A DNA stretch of 64,000 bases from Variovorax paradoxus (GCF_030815975.1 NZ_JAUSXL010000002.1:1426001-1490000); one strand, 5' to 3'; positions 48,134 through 57,886 are shown, counted from the stretch's first letter. The notes: generated from the letters alone by a model not told the origin. A program made the numbers and translations.

Positions 48134-49078
48134 CTAGGCCGACGCAAGCGCGCGGCGCAGTTCGGCGCAGCACAGCGCGACGGCCGTGTCGGCCTCGTCG
48201 AGCACCTTGCCCATGGTGATGAAGCCATGGATCTGGCGCTCGAAGCAGACGTATGCGGCGCGGTTGCCGGCGGCGGTCAATGCCTCGGCGTAGGCCATGC
48301 CTTCGTCGCGCAGCGGGTCGTAGCCGGCCGTGAGCACCAGCGCGGGCGGCAGGCCCGAGAGATCGGCATGCAGCAGCGGCGATGCGCGCCAGTCGAGGTC
48401 GTGCCGGGCGTCGTCGATGTAGTGGTCGTGAAAGTAGGCCATCGTGTCGCGGGTCAGCAGGTAGCCCTGGCCGTTGGCCTGGTGCGAGGGATGGCCGCGG
48501 CGCATGTCGGTGGCGGGATAGATCAGCAACTGGAAGGCGATGGGCAGGTCGCCGGCATCACGCGCGGCTATGGCCGCCACGGCGGCGAGGTTGCCGCCCG
48601 CGCTGTCGCCGCCCACCGCGAGGCGGCTGGCATCGAGGCCGAGCGCGGCGGCCTCGCGGCGCACCCAGCGGGTCGCGGCCAGCACGTCGTCGACCGCGGC
48701 CGGGAAGCGATGCTCCGGCCCCATGCGGTAGTCGATCGATACGACCGCGCAGCCCGCGCCGTTGGCGAGCGAGCGGCACAGCACGTCGTGCGTGTCGAGG
48801 TCGCCGATGACCCAGCCGCCGCCGTGGAAGTACACGAGCACCGGCAGCGCGGCACGGGCCGTGGAACCCAGCGGACGATAGAGGCGCACCGGGATGGTGC
48901 CGTGCGGTCCATCGGCCTTCAGGTCGCGAACTTCGGCGACCGGCGGGGCCTCGGGTTGCGTGGCGGCGCGGCGCTCGCGGTAGAAGGCGCGCGCCTCGGC
49001 GGGCGACAGCGTGTGGGTCGGCGGGATGCCGCGCGCCTCGATGAAGTCGAGCAAGGCGCGCGCCTGGGGGTGCAGCAT
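48134..49078 (-). CDS. Alpha/beta hydrolase, hormone-sensitive lipase/Aes family
   Basis: A 314-residue esterase with the HSL oxyanion motif YFHGGGWVIGD, nucleophile GGDSAGGN, catalytic aspartate in TAGYDPLRDEG and histidine in ERQIHGFITMGK. Length is standard. It hydrolyses short acyl esters; the true substrate is unknown. It lies upstream of the AraC gene on the same strand with 125 bp between. Confidence 0.94.
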   Translation of the reverse strand: MLHPQARALLDFIEARGIPPTHTLSPAEARAFYRERRAATQPEAPPVAEVRDLKADGPHGTIPVRLYRPLGSTARAALPVLVYFHGGGWVIGDLDTHDVLCRSLANGAGCAVVSIDYRMGPEHRFPAAVDDVLAATRWVRREAAALGLDASRLAVGGDSAGGNLAAVAAIAARDAGDLPIAFQLLIYPATDMRRGHPSHQANGQGYLLTRDTMAYFHDHYIDDARHDLDWRASPLLHADLSGLPPALVLTAGYDPLRDEGMAYAEALTAAGNRAAYVCFERQIHGFITMGKVLDEADTAVALCCAELRRALASA

Positions 49079-49198
49079 GGTGTCTCCGGTGGGGTCGGGC
49101 TGGCGTTCGCCCGATCTCTCATCCGCACGATGCCCGCGCGTTCCCGGCGCGGCTTGCGAAAACTGGCTGTACTGGGGTGTGCTGTGGCCCCGTGCCGC

Positions 49199-50401
49199 TC
49201 AGGCCCTGCGCGGCTTCACGCGCGAGGCGGCTTCCTTGGCGAGCTTGCGGGCGGTGTCGGTGTCGGCCGCATGCACCAGCACCACGCCCATGCGGCGCTT
49301 GGCGAAGCTCTCGGGCTTGCCGAACAGGCGGATGTCGCTGCCGGGCACCTGCAGCGCCTCGGCCACGCCGTCGAAGGCGATGCCGGTGGCATCGACGCCG
49401 CCATAGATCACCGCGCTCGCGCCCGGGCTCTTGAGCGAGGTGTCCACTGGCAGGCCGAGGATGGCGCGTGCATGCAGCTCGAACTCGTTCTGCCATTGCG
49501 TGGCCATCGTCACCATGCCGGTGTCGTGCGGGCGCGGGCTCACTTCGCTGAACCAGACCTCGTCGCCCTTCACGAACAGCTCGACGCCGAACAACCCCTG
49601 GCCGCCGAGGTCGGCCGTGACGGCCTGCGCGATCTGCTGCGCCTTCTGCAGCGCGGCCGGCGCCATGGGGTGCGGCTGCCAGCTTTCCACGTAGTCGCCG
49701 CTGACCTGCACATGGCCGATGGGGTCGCAGAACTTCGTTTCGACGGCGCCTGTCGCATCCTTGGCGCGCACGGTCAGCAGCGTGATCTCGTAGTCGAAGT
49801 CGATGAAGCCTTCGACAATCACGCGGCCATGGCTCACGCGGCCGCCGGCCATCGCGTAGTCCCAGGCTTTCTGCACGTCGGCCGGGCCGTCGATCTTGCT
49901 CTGGCCCTTGCCGGAGCTGCTCATCACGGGCTTGACGATGCAGGGGTAGCCGATGCCCTCGTCGATGGCCGCCTGCAGCTCGGCGAGCGAGTCGCAGAAC
50001 TTGTAGGGGCTGGTGGGCACGCCCAGCGTTTCGGCGGCCAGGCGGCGGATGCCTTCGCGGTCCATCGTGAGGCGGGCGGCGCGGGCCGTGGGAATGACGC
50101 GCACCACGCCGGCGTCTTCGAGCTGCTGCAGCATCGGCGTGGCGATGGCCTCGATCTCGGGCACCACGAGCATGGGCTTTTCGGCCTCGATCAGCGCCTT
50201 GAGTTGCTCGGGATCGCTCATGGTGATGGTGCGCGCATGGTGCGCCACCTGCTGGCCGGGCGCGTTCTCGTAGCGGTCGACCGCAATGGTTTCGACGCCG
50301 AGGCGCTGCAGGGCGATCAGCACCTCCTTGCCGAGTTCGCCGGAACCCAGCAGCATCACGCGGGTGGCAGAAGGGGAAAGAGGGGTGCCGAGGGTGGTCA
50401 T
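49199..50401 (-). CDS. purT: Formate-dependent phosphoribosylglycinamide formyltransferase (GAR transformylase 2)
   Basis: The start at 50401 ([20 protein letters not shown]) gives 400 residues of ATP-grasp fold. Conserved segments are [55 protein letters not shown] and [12 protein letters not shown]. It makes formyl-GAR from GAR, formate and ATP in purine synthesis. It is a single gene, divergent from the 3-hydroxybutyryl-CoA dehydrogenase gene. Confidence 0.97.
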   Translation of the reverse strand: MTTLGTPLSPSATRVMLLGSGELGKEVLIALQRLGVETIAVDRYENAPGQQVAHHARTITMSDPEQLKALIEAEKPMLVVPEIEAIATPMLQQLEDAGVVRVIPTARAARLTMDREGIRRLAAETLGVPTSPYKFCDSLAELQAAIDEGIGYPCIVKPVMSSSGKGQSKIDGPADVQKAWDYAMAGGRVSHGRVIVEGFIDFDYEITLLTVRAKDATGAVETKFCDPIGHVQVSGDYVESWQPHPMAPAALQKAQQIAQAVTADLGGQGLFGVELFVKGDEVWFSEVSPRPHDTGMVTMATQWQNEFELHARAILGLPVDTSLKSPGASAVIYGGVDATGIAFDGVAEALQVPGSDIRLFGKPESFAKRRMGVVLVHAADTDTARKLAKEAASRVKPRRA

Positions 50402-50581
50402 GGTCGGAGTCGGAAAGAGAGAAGAAAAAACGATCGCCGCACTGTAAGCCACCCGCGTGCCGCCGGTGTCACGCGCGGCAACGGCGGCCTGGCGGGGCTG
50501 CTTCACAATCGATCTCCTGCTGCGGTGGTGCGTCCACCCGCTCCCTCTTTCCGCTTTATTCGTTCTTCAAGGAGTTTTCTC

Positions 50582-51430
50582 ATGACGATTCAGACCGTCG
50601 GCATCATTGGTGCCGGAACAATGGGCAATGGCATCGCACAGGCCTGCGCGGTGGCGGGCGTGAACGTGGTGATGGTCGATGTCGCCCAGGCGGCGGTCGA
50701 CAAGGGCCTGGCCACCGTCTCGGGGAGCCTCGACCGGCTGATCAAGAAAGAGAAGCTCACGGCCGAGCAGAAGGCCACGGCGCTCGCGCTGATCAAGGGC
50801 TCGACCAACTACGACGACCTGAAGGGCGCGCAACTCGTGATCGAGGCGGCCACCGAGAACCACGCGCTCAAGCTCAGGATCTTGAAGCAGGTCGACGAGC
50901 TGGTGGCGCCCGAGGTGATCATTGCCTCGAACACCTCGTCGATCTCGATCACCCAGCTCGCGGCCGCCACCTCGCGCGCCGACCGCTTCATCGGCATGCA
51001 CTTCTTCAACCCGGTGCCGATGATGGCGCTGGTCGAGCTGATCCGCGGCTATCTCACGAGCGACGCCACGCACGACGCCGTCAAGGCGCTGGCCGAAAAG
51101 CTCGGCAAGTCGCCGATCACGGTGAAAAACGCGCCGGGCTTCGTGGTCAACCGCATCCTGGTGCCGATGATCAACGAGGCCTTCTTCGTGCTGTCCGAAG
51201 GCATCGCGACGGCCGAGGACATCGACGCCGGCATGAAGCTGGGCTGCAACCAGCCCATCGGCCCGCTGGCGCTGGCCGACATGATCGGCCTCGATGTGTG
51301 CCTGGCCGTGATGGAGGTGTACCTCGCGCAGTTTGGCGACTCCAAGTACCGTCCCTGCCCGCTCTTGAAGGAAATGGTCGCGGCGGGCCAGCTCGGCCGC
51401 AAGACCGGGCGCGGCGTGTATACGTACTGA
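50582..51430 (+). CDS. 3-hydroxybutyryl-CoA dehydrogenase
   Basis: A 282-residue NAD-binding dehydrogenase (TIQTVGIIGAGTMGNGIAQA) with the conserved ATENHALKLRI, NTSSISITQLA, the catalytic histidine in FIGMHFFNPVPMM, and PGFVVNRILVPMINEA. It oxidises 3-hydroxyacyl-CoA or works in reverse in butyrate/PHB metabolism. It has an AAGGAG ribosome binding site before the ATG. An enoyl-CoA hydratase gene follows 34 bp downstream, a natural functional pair. Confidence 0.96.
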   Translation: MTIQTVGIIGAGTMGNGIAQACAVAGVNVVMVDVAQAAVDKGLATVSGSLDRLIKKEKLTAEQKATALALIKGSTNYDDLKGAQLVIEAATENHALKLRILKQVDELVAPEVIIASNTSSISITQLAAATSRADRFIGMHFFNPVPMMALVELIRGYLTSDATHDAVKALAEKLGKSPITVKNAPGFVVNRILVPMINEAFFVLSEGIATAEDIDAGMKLGCNQPIGPLALADMIGLDVCLAVMEVYLAQFGDSKYRPCPLLKEMVAAGQLGRKTGRGVYTY

Positions 51431-51464
51431 CCCGGCGTCCCACAAAAACAAGGAGACAAGCGCC

Positions 51465-52280
51465 ATGGCCGTGACAGCTACCACCCCACCCCCAGAAGGC
51501 TGCATCGACACCCAGGTGATCGACCACGTGCTCTTGATCGGCATCAACCGCCCCGCCAAGCGCAATGGCTGGACGCCGCCGATGTTCAGGCAGCTGGCCG
51601 AGGCCTACACCCGGCTCGATGACGACCCCGATCTGCGCGTGGGTGTGCTGCATGCCTTCGGCGACCATTTCACGGCCGGGCTCGACCTGCCGGCGGTCGC
51701 CGAGTACATGAAGCGCGGCGAGAAGGCCATTCCGGCCGGGCTGGTGGAGCCGCACGACTTCGGCCTGCCCGGCTATCGCCGCCGCAGCAAGCCGATGGTG
51801 GCGGCGGTGAAGGGCATCTGCTTCACGGTGGGCATCGAGCTGATGCTGGGCGCCGACATCGTGGTGGCGGCCGACGACTGCCGCTTCTCGCAGATGGAGG
51901 TTCAGCGCGGCATCATGGCCACGGGCGGCGCCACGCTGCGCATGGCCGAACGAGCGGGCGTGGGCAACGCGATGCTGCACCTGCTGACGGCCGACGAGTT
52001 CGACAGCGCCGAGGCCTATCGCCTGAACTTCGTGCAGAAGGTGGTGCCGGCCGGGCAGGCGCTCGACGCGGCGCTGGCCATTGCGCAGCGCATCGCGGCG
52101 CAAGCCCCGCTGGCGGTGGTGGCCACGCGACTGAACGTGATCAAGGCTGTGGAACAGGGCCCGCTCGCGGCCGTGTCGGAATTCATCGAGACGCAGAAGC
52201 GGCTTTCGAACAGCGAAGACGCGGCCGAAGGCGTGCGTTCGTTCGTCGAGCGCCGGCCTGCGCGCTTCAGCGGCCGCTGA
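51465..52280 (+). CDS. Enoyl-CoA hydratase/isomerase (crotonase) family protein
   Basis: The 271-residue protein has the crotonase fold: oxyanion loops HFTAGLDLPAVAEY and GICFTVGIELMLGADIVVAA, and the later QRGIMATGGATLRM. Where the two catalytic glutamates of classical hydratases would be, the residues differ in part, so hydratase versus isomerase or another crotonase activity is open. It is preceded by an AAGGAG site and is probably cotranscribed with the dehydrogenase. Confidence 0.93.
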   Translation: MAVTATTPPPEGCIDTQVIDHVLLIGINRPAKRNGWTPPMFRQLAEAYTRLDDDPDLRVGVLHAFGDHFTAGLDLPAVAEYMKRGEKAIPAGLVEPHDFGLPGYRRRSKPMVAAVKGICFTVGIELMLGADIVVAADDCRFSQMEVQRGIMATGGATLRMAERAGVGNAMLHLLTADEFDSAEAYRLNFVQKVVPAGQALDAALAIAQRIAAQAPLAVVATRLNVIKAVEQGPLAAVSEFIETQKRLSNSEDAAEGVRSFVERRPARFSGR

Positions 52281-52290
52281 TGAGACCCCG

Positions 52291-53625
52291 ATGATGATGA
52301 CGATCCTCTTCCAACGCACGGCGCTCGCCGCCGTCTTTGCACTGCTCGCCGTGAACACCACCACCTCCCAGGCCCAGGCGCCCGCCTCCCCTCCCGATCC
52401 CGCGGCCACCTCGGTCGAGGCAATGGGCTGGATGAAGGGCTTTCCGCCACCGCCCGACAAGCTGATCACCTTCGACGATCCGGCCGGCGGCGTGTTTCCG
52501 CGCACGCGCTGGAGCTTCTCGCATGTGCGCGAGACCGTGCCCACGGCCAACGTGTGGCGCGGCAGCGGCGCGGCCAGCCCCTTGCCCGCTGCGCCACGCA
52601 CGGACCTCGAGGCTGTGACCTTCAAGCCCCTGGGCAGCGAGGAGACGGTGAGCTTTGGCCAGATGATCCCGCGCACCTACACCGACGGCATCCTGGTGCT
52701 GCACCGCGGCCGCGTGGTCTACGAAAAATACTTTGGCGCGCTCACGCCCGAGCGGCCGCACATTGCGATGTCGGTCACCAAGTCCTTCGTCGGCACGCTG
52801 GCGGCCATCCTCGCGGAGGAAGGAAGGCTCGATCCGGCGGCGCCGGTCACCCGCTACCTGCCCGAGCTCAAGGACACGGCCTACGGCGACGCCGCGGTGC
52901 GCCAGGTGATGGACATGACCATCGGCGTGCACTACTCGGAGAACTATGCCGATCCGAAGGCCGAGATCTGGGACTACGCGCGCGCCGGCGGCATGCTGGC
53001 GCAGGGCCCGAACTATGCGGGCCCGAAGTCGTTCTACGAATTCCTCGCGACGCTGAAGAAGGAAGGCGCGCACGACGCCGCCTTCGCCTACAAGACGGTG
53101 AATGCCGAGGTGCTCGCCTGGATCCTGCGCCGCGTCAGCGGCCAGTCGCTGGCCGACCTGCTGAGCGAGAAGATCTGGCGCCGCATCGGTGCCGAGCAGG
53201 ACGCCTACTTCATGGTCGACCGCATCGGCACCGAGTCGGGCGGCGGCGGGCTCAACACGGTGCTGCGCGACCTCGCGCGCTTCGGCGAGACCATGCGCAA
53301 CGGCGGCCGCGCGCCCAACGGGCAGCAGGCCATTCCCAAGGCGGTGGTCGAGGACATCGCGCGCGGCGGCGATCCGGCCAGGTTCGCCAAGGCGGGCTAC
53401 GCGCTGCTGCCGGGCTGGTCGTACCGCAACATGTGGTGGGTCACGAACAACCCGCATGGCGCCTACATGGCGCGCGGCATCCACGGCCAGAGCATCTATG
53501 TCGATCCGAAGGCGGAGATGGTGATCGTGCGCTACGCCGCGCACCCCGTGGCGGCCAATGCGGGGAACGACCCGCTGACGCTGCCCGCGTTCCAGGCCGT
53601 GGCCGAAGCGCTCATGCGCCCCTGA
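52291..53625 (+). CDS. Class C beta-lactamase-like serine hydrolase
   Basis: A 444-residue exported protein with a signal peptide ending near SQAQA. The SxxK motif is S161-V-T-K164 in HIAMSVTKSFVGTLAA, and the downstream FAYKTVNAEVLAWIL is typical of esterase- and DD-peptidase-like members such as EstB or 6-aminohexanoate hydrolase. A KTG-like HGQSIYVD lies near the end. It is more probably an esterase/amidase than an antibiotic-resistance lactamase. It starts 10 bp after the crotonase stop. Confidence 0.9.
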   Translation: MMMTILFQRTALAAVFALLAVNTTTSQAQAPASPPDPAATSVEAMGWMKGFPPPPDKLITFDDPAGGVFPRTRWSFSHVRETVPTANVWRGSGAASPLPAAPRTDLEAVTFKPLGSEETVSFGQMIPRTYTDGILVLHRGRVVYEKYFGALTPERPHIAMSVTKSFVGTLAAILAEEGRLDPAAPVTRYLPELKDTAYGDAAVRQVMDMTIGVHYSENYADPKAEIWDYARAGGMLAQGPNYAGPKSFYEFLATLKKEGAHDAAFAYKTVNAEVLAWILRRVSGQSLADLLSEKIWRRIGAEQDAYFMVDRIGTESGGGGLNTVLRDLARFGETMRNGGRAPNGQQAIPKAVVEDIARGGDPARFAKAGYALLPGWSYRNMWWVTNNPHGAYMARGIHGQSIYVDPKAEMVIVRYAAHPVAANAGNDPLTLPAFQAVAEALMRP

Positions 53626-53634
53626 TCGTTCAAC

Positions 53635-54411
53635 TCAGGCGGAAGCCCGCTCGCGAGCAATCACCAGCAGGCCGTCCATGATGAGGCTCTCGACCAGTTC
53701 GAAGTCCCCGTTCATGACGGGCGCCATCTTCCAGCCCGCGCCGCCGGTCATGTAGCAGGCGGGCTCGGCGCCGCAGTGCGAGCGCACGTGCTGCACCATG
53801 CGCTCGACCGCGCCGGCAATGGCATAGGTGCCGCCGCTGGTGAGCGCGTCACTGGTGTTGGTGGGAAATTCGCGCACCTCGCCGGTCGGCACGTGCAGCC
53901 CCGCCGTGCCCGACTCCAGCGCGCGCAGCATGATGCCGTGGCCCGGCAGGATCAGGCCGCCCAGGAACCTGCCGTCGGCGTCGATGGCCTCCACAGTGAC
54001 GGCGGTGCCGATCATCACCACCACCATCGGCCGCGCCGGCCCCGCGTCCAGCATCCGATGGCGCGCGCCGATCATCGCCACCCAGCGGTCGGCGCCCAGC
54101 CGCGTCGGATGGTCGTAGCCGTTGACGATGCCGGCCTCGGCCGCGCTGGACACCACCCAGCGCGGTGCGCAGTCGAAGCGCTCGACGATCTGCTCCTCGG
54201 CGCGGCGGCGCACCGCATCGCCGGCCACCACGCAGCCGAGCATGGAGCCGGGCGCGGGCAGGTCGGCCCAGGGGCCGTCGGCGAGCCGTTCGATGTGGTC
54301 GAGAAACTCCGCCCCATGCGCCTGCAGCGCGGCCCCCGGATGCGCCGCATCGTAGAGCGCCCATTTGAGGCGGGTATTGCCGATGTCGATCGCGAGAAAG
54401 GGGGATGCCAT
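53635..54411 (-). CDS. coaX: Type III pantothenate kinase
   Basis: A 258-residue ASKHA-fold kinase: phosphate-binding start [28 protein letters not shown], then [20 protein letters not shown] and [10 protein letters not shown]. It phosphorylates pantothenate, the first step of coenzyme A synthesis; type III enzymes need a monovalent cation. It is convergent with the hydrolase gene and lacks the birA gene that often precedes coaX. Confidence 0.96.
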   Translation of the reverse strand: MASPFLAIDIGNTRLKWALYDAAHPGAALQAHGAEFLDHIERLADGPWADLPAPGSMLGCVVAGDAVRRRAEEQIVERFDCAPRWVVSSAAEAGIVNGYDHPTRLGADRWVAMIGARHRMLDAGPARPMVVVMIGTAVTVEAIDADGRFLGGLILPGHGIMLRALESGTAGLHVPTGEVREFPTNTSDALTSGGTYAIAGAVERMVQHVRSHCGAEPACYMTGGAGWKMAPVMNGDFELVESLIMDGLLVIARERASA

Positions 54412-54537
54412 GGGCGGGATTATTGCGACTTTATGCCGCTTACCGGCGCTTGCACTTGCGGCGTGGGACTACGCGCCGCGGCCACATGCCGCCCTTACAG
54501 TCGCGATTCCCAACCACCAAGGCAGAAGGAGTACCCC

Positions 54538-54999
54538 ATGGGTTTGCTGAGTTTCATCAAGGAAGCAGGAGAAAAGCTGTTCGGCGGATCGTCGGCCCAG
54601 GCCGCCGAGCCGGACGCGAACACCAAGGCCGCAGCCGCGATCAAGACTTACATCGAGACGCAGAATCTCGGGCTCACGGGGCTCGAAGTGACCTACACCG
54701 CGAGCAGCGGCGTGGTGACGCTCGCGGGCCAGGCGCCTTCGCAGGAAGCCAGCGAAAAAGCCGCGCTTGCCGCGGGCAACGTGGCCAACGTGACGAGCGT
54801 CGACAACAACCTGGTCGCCCCGCCCGCACCGCCGGCCCAGTACCACGACGTGGTGAAGGGCGACACGTTGTCGGCCATCTCGAAGAAGTACTACGGCGAC
54901 GCCAACAAGTACAACGCGATCTTCGAGGCGAACAAGCCGATGCTGAGCCATCCGGACAAGATCTACCCGGGGCAGAAGCTGCGCATTCCGGTGCTGTGA
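54538..54999 (+). CDS. kbp: BON-LysM protein (Kbp/YgaU-like)
   Basis: The ATG at 54538 follows AGAAGGAG. The 153-residue protein starts MGLLSFIKEAGEKLFGGSSA, has a BON domain (about 30-90, LEVTYTASSGVVTLAGQAPS) and a C-terminal LysM domain (about 100-150, YHDVVKGDTLSAISKKYYGD). There is no signal peptide. The E. coli homologue binds K+ and acts as a cytoplasmic potassium sensor. It is a single gene closed by a terminator. Confidence 0.94.
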   Translation: MGLLSFIKEAGEKLFGGSSAQAAEPDANTKAAAAIKTYIETQNLGLTGLEVTYTASSGVVTLAGQAPSQEASEKAALAAGNVANVTSVDNNLVAPPAPPAQYHDVVKGDTLSAISKKYYGDANKYNAIFEANKPMLSHPDKIYPGQKLRIPVL

Positions 55000-55017
55000 A
55001 CTGATCCACTTTGCAAT

Positions 55018-55053
55018 GAAAGGGCCTGCCGTTTTTCGGCGGGCCTTTTTTAT
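55018..55053 (+). terminator. Rho-independent terminator after the BON-LysM gene
   Basis: The stem GGGCCTGCCG pairs with CGGCGGGCC around a T loop and is followed by a run of six T residues, about 20 bp after the stop at 54999. Confidence 0.88.
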
Positions 55054-55109
55054 TTGTTCGGGGCGCTGTTGTTGTTCAAGGCGCTGTTGTTCGGGGCGCG
55101 TGCACAGGA

Positions 55110-55340
55110 CACCGGGTACTCCCCTCCGCGAATGTCCCCCGCCTTCGGCTCCTCCTTTATTTCGCTGCGGGGAGCACCCGATGCCCTGTGCACCTGGGCA
55201 CGCTCTGGGTATACAGCTGATCAACGACTGCTCTTTCCAACGCTCCCGTCGATGGGGTGCCTTGCGCAGCGAAATCAAGGAGGAGGCCGCAGGCCGGGGG
55301 ACATTCGCGGAGCAAGGTACCCCGTCGGTGGGAGCGCGCC
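55110..55340. repeat. Large imperfect inverted repeat, about 72 bp arms
   Basis: The left arm 55110-55182 and the right arm 55251-55325 are inverted copies that share AGCGAAATAAAGGAGGAG/AGCGAAATCAAGGAGGAG and GGGGGACATTCGCGGAG, with about 85% identity by eye. The spacer of about 70 bp carries further short matches (CGCTCCCGTCGATG against CGTCGGTGGGAGCG). No coding potential is supported in the 365 bp between the terminator and the rhodanese gene. It looks like a pair of dispersed repeats in opposite orientation. Confidence 0.75.
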
Positions 55341-55347
55341 CTGAACT

Positions 55348-55370
55348 GAACCCGAACCCGAACCCGAACC
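55348..55370. repeat. Short tandem hexamer repeat GAACCC
   Basis: Nearly four consecutive copies of GAACCC end 11 bp before the rhodanese stop codon. It is a simple repeat prone to slippage; no function is evident. Confidence 0.8.
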
Positions 55371-55381
55371 GCCCCCAGAAC

Positions 55382-55795
55382 CTAGTTCTGCTTCCAAGGC
55401 AGCCCGCGCTTGCGCCAGCCACCGATCTGCCCGCGGTGGCCGCTCTCGTCCGGATTGCCCTCGAATCCTTCGAGGATGTTGTAGGCCTCGAGCCCCAGCT
55501 CGGTGGCGCGCCTGGCGGCGGCGATGGAGCGCACGCCGCTGCGGCACAGCAGCACCAGTTTCTTCTTGCCGTCCTCGCCCGCGGCCTGGATGCCGCCGTC
55601 GAAGGCCGGGTTGAGCGTCATGCCCGGCCACTGCTTCCAGGCCAGCGGGACGGCACCGGGCACGTAGCCGACCCATTCGCGCTCGGCGTCGGTGCGCACG
55701 TCGACCAGCACGGCCTCGCCGCTCGCCATCCACTGCGCGGCCTGCTCGGGCGTCACGTCGCCGGCATAGCCTTTTTCTCCAACGGGTTCAGTCAT
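55382..55795 (-). CDS. Rhodanese-like domain protein
   Basis: The start at 55795 (MTEPVGEKGYAGDVTPEQAA) gives 137 residues. The catalytic loop is LCRSGVRSIAAAR with the persulphide-forming cysteine, and VLVDVRTDAEREWVGYVPGA is the CH2A-type motif. It is a cytosolic single-domain sulphurtransferase; the partner is unknown. It is divergent from the TRAP transporter operon. Confidence 0.95.
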   Translation of the reverse strand: MTEPVGEKGYAGDVTPEQAAQWMASGEAVLVDVRTDAEREWVGYVPGAVPLAWKQWPGMTLNPAFDGGIQAAGEDGKKKLVLLCRSGVRSIAAARRATELGLEAYNILEGFEGNPDESGHRGQIGGWRKRGLPWKQN

Positions 55796-56013
55796 TTTTC
55801 TGCGTCCTTTCGACCAACAGGGTTGTTTCGGGGGCGGCGGCCCTCTTTCTCTTTCCAGGGGCCCCGCCGGATGATGGAATTTTTCACCAGTTCGTGAAAA
55901 CCCTGTTTGTCGCATATTCCGGCGCGCCAAAGATGCGGATGGGCCTGCCGAACATCGCGCCAGAAAGGCGGGCAGGGTTTTTCGTCATCAGAACTTGTAC
56001 GGAGAGAGACAAC

Positions 56014-57123
56014 ATGACAGACAGCAAATCGCCCGGCCGCCGCAACCTTCTCAAGGGTGCGGCCGTGGCCGCAGGCGCCATGTCGGCGCCGATGGTCAGC
56101 ATGGCCCAGACCACCTCGCTGCGCTTCCAGAGCACCTGGCCGGCCAAGGACATCTTCCACGAATATGCGCAGGACTTCGCAAAGAAGGTCAACGACATGG
56201 CGGGGGGGCGCCTCAAGATCGAGGTGCTGCCTTCGGGTGCGGTGGTGCCCGCGTTCCAGCTGCTCGAGGCGGTGAACAAGGGCACGCTCGACGGCGGCCA
56301 TGGCGTGGTGGCCTACCACTACGGCAAGAACTCGGCGCTCGCGCTGTGGGGTTCGGGCCCGGGTTTCGGCATGGACGCCAACACGGTGCTGGCCTGGCAC
56401 AACTACGGCGGCGGCAAGGTGCTGCTCGAGGAGATCTACAAGAGCCTGAACATGGAGGTGGTGTCGTACCTCTACGGCCCGATGCCCACGCAGCCGCTGG
56501 GCTGGTTCAAGAAGCCGGTGGCCAAGGTGGAGGACATGAAGGGCCTCAAGTTCCGCACCGTGGGGCTGGCGGTCGACATGTTCACCGAGATGGGCACGGC
56601 GGTGAACCCGCTGCCCGGCAGCGAGATCGTGCCCGCGCTCGACCGCGGCCTGATCGACGCGGCCGAGTTCAACAACGCATCGAGCGACCGCACGCTCGGC
56701 TTCCCCGACGTGGTGAAGAACTGCATGCTGCAGAGCTTCCACCAGTCGGGCGAGCAGTTCGAGGTGCTGTTCAACAAGGGCAAGTACAGCGCCCTGTCGC
56801 AGGAGTTGCGCTCGATCATCGACTATGCCGTGCAGGCCGCGAGCGCCGACATGAGCTGGAAGGCAGTGCAGCGCAACTCGCAGGACTATGCCGACATGAA
56901 GAAGGCGGGCATTAAGTTCTACAAGACGCCCGACGCGGTGCTGCGCGCGCAACTCGCTGCGTGGGACAAGACGGTGGAGAAGAAGTCCGGAGAGAACCCG
57001 CTGTTCAAGAAGGTGCTGGAGTCGCAGCGCGTCTTTGCCGAGCGTGCGCTGCAGTGGCAGAACGACTACAGCGTCGACTTCAAGATGGCCTACACCCACT
57101 ACTTCGGAAAAAAGAAGGCGTAG
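56014..57123 (+). CDS. TRAP transporter substrate-binding protein, DctP family
   Basis: The start at 56014 (MTDSKSPGRRNLLKGAAVAA) follows GGAGAGAGAC and gives 369 residues. The GRRNLLKG motif before a hydrophobic core is a Tat export signal, cleaved near SMAQ. The mature body starts TSLRFQSTWPAKDIFHEYAQ. The sequence belongs to the TakP/mannitol-chloroaromatic-type group of TRAP receptors, which bind keto acids or related carboxylates. It is first in a three-gene operon. Confidence 0.93.
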   Translation: MTDSKSPGRRNLLKGAAVAAGAMSAPMVSMAQTTSLRFQSTWPAKDIFHEYAQDFAKKVNDMAGGRLKIEVLPSGAVVPAFQLLEAVNKGTLDGGHGVVAYHYGKNSALALWGSGPGFGMDANTVLAWHNYGGGKVLLEEIYKSLNMEVVSYLYGPMPTQPLGWFKKPVAKVEDMKGLKFRTVGLAVDMFTEMGTAVNPLPGSEIVPALDRGLIDAAEFNNASSDRTLGFPDVVKNCMLQSFHQSGEQFEVLFNKGKYSALSQELRSIIDYAVQAASADMSWKAVQRNSQDYADMKKAGIKFYKTPDAVLRAQLAAWDKTVEKKSGENPLFKKVLESQRVFAERALQWQNDYSVDFKMAYTHYFGKKKA

Positions 57124-57124
57124 G

Positions 57125-57191
57125 GTCGCTTTGCCAACCCCCTTGCCGGGGGCAGCACCTGTGGCCCGGCAAGGCCGGTTCCACCGTGTTC
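57125..57191 (+). repeat. Dispersed GC-rich intergenic repeat, copy 2
   Basis: The sequence between the TRAP receptor and small permease genes starts GTCGCTTTGCCAACCCCCTT and ends CCGGTTCCACCGTGTT. It repeats 4456-4521 in inverted orientation relative to the window. Internal dyads are CCCCCTTGCCGGGGG and CCGGCAAGGCCGG. It separates two cistrons of one operon. Confidence 0.8.
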
Positions 57192-57217
57192 CACGAACGG
57201 GCCTTGCCTAGAACGCC

Positions 57218-57886
57218 ATGACCATCCAACGCTTTCTCCACGCCGTCGACCGGTTCAGCATGACTGTGGGCAAGACCTTCTCTTGGCTCATCGTGGCGCT
57301 CATGCTGCTGGTGTGCGGCGAGGTCTTCAAGCGCTACGCGCTCAACGCACCCACCGCCTGGATCTTCGATGCCAACAACATGCTCTACGGCACGCTCTTC
57401 ATGATGGGCGGCGCCTACACGCTCTCGCAGGCCGGCCACGTGCGCGGCGACTTCCTCTACGGCAGCATGAAGCCGCGCACGCAGGCCGCGCTCGACCTCG
57501 TGCTGTTCGCGCTCTTCTTCCTGCCCGGCGTGGTGGCGCTCACCTGGTCGGGCTGGACCTACTTCGGCGAATCGCTCGCGATGCACGAGCAGACCTTCAA
57601 TGCCGACCCCATCCCCCTCTACCCCTTCAAGTTCGTCATTCCGGTGGCCGGCGCGGTGCTGCTGCTGCAGGGCCTTGCCGAGATGGTGCGCTGCGTGCTG
57701 TGCCTGAAGACCGGCGTGTGGACGCCGCGCCTGAAGGACGCCGAAGAGATGGACGTGGTCGGCGATCAGCTCGCCGGCAGCAGCTATGTCGACGAAGCCG
57801 ACAAGCGCGAAGTGATCGAGCGGGCCAAGGCGATCGAGCAGGCCGCGCAGCAGCGCAAGAGCAACAGCACGGGAGGTGCGCAATGA
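57218..57886 (+). CDS. TRAP transporter small permease subunit, DctQ family
   Basis: A 222-residue protein with four membrane helices (TIQRFLHAVDRFSMTVGKTF start) and the conserved GGAYTLSQAGHVRGDFLYGS. The cytosolic C-terminus is longer than in minimal DctQ (KRHEVIERAKAIEQAAQQRK-like basic end). It overlaps the next gene by 4 bp (ATGA). Confidence 0.93.
   Translation: MTIQRFLHAVDRFSMTVGKTFSWLIVALMLLVCGEVFKRYALNAPTAWIFDANNMLYGTLFMMGGAYTLSQAGHVRGDFLYGSMKPRTQAALDLVLFALFFLPGVVALTWSGWTYFGESLAMHEQTFNADPIPLYPFKFVIPVAGAVLLLQGLAEMVRCVLCLKTGVWTPRLKDAEEMDVVGDQLAGSSYVDEADKREVIERAKAIEQAAQQRKSNSTGGAQ

Noticed and set aside
52291..53625. Antibiotic-resistance beta-lactamase call
   Set aside because: The SxxK motif is shared with esterases and amidases, the neighbours are acyl-CoA enzymes, and no ampR-like regulator is adjacent; a general hydrolase label is safer.
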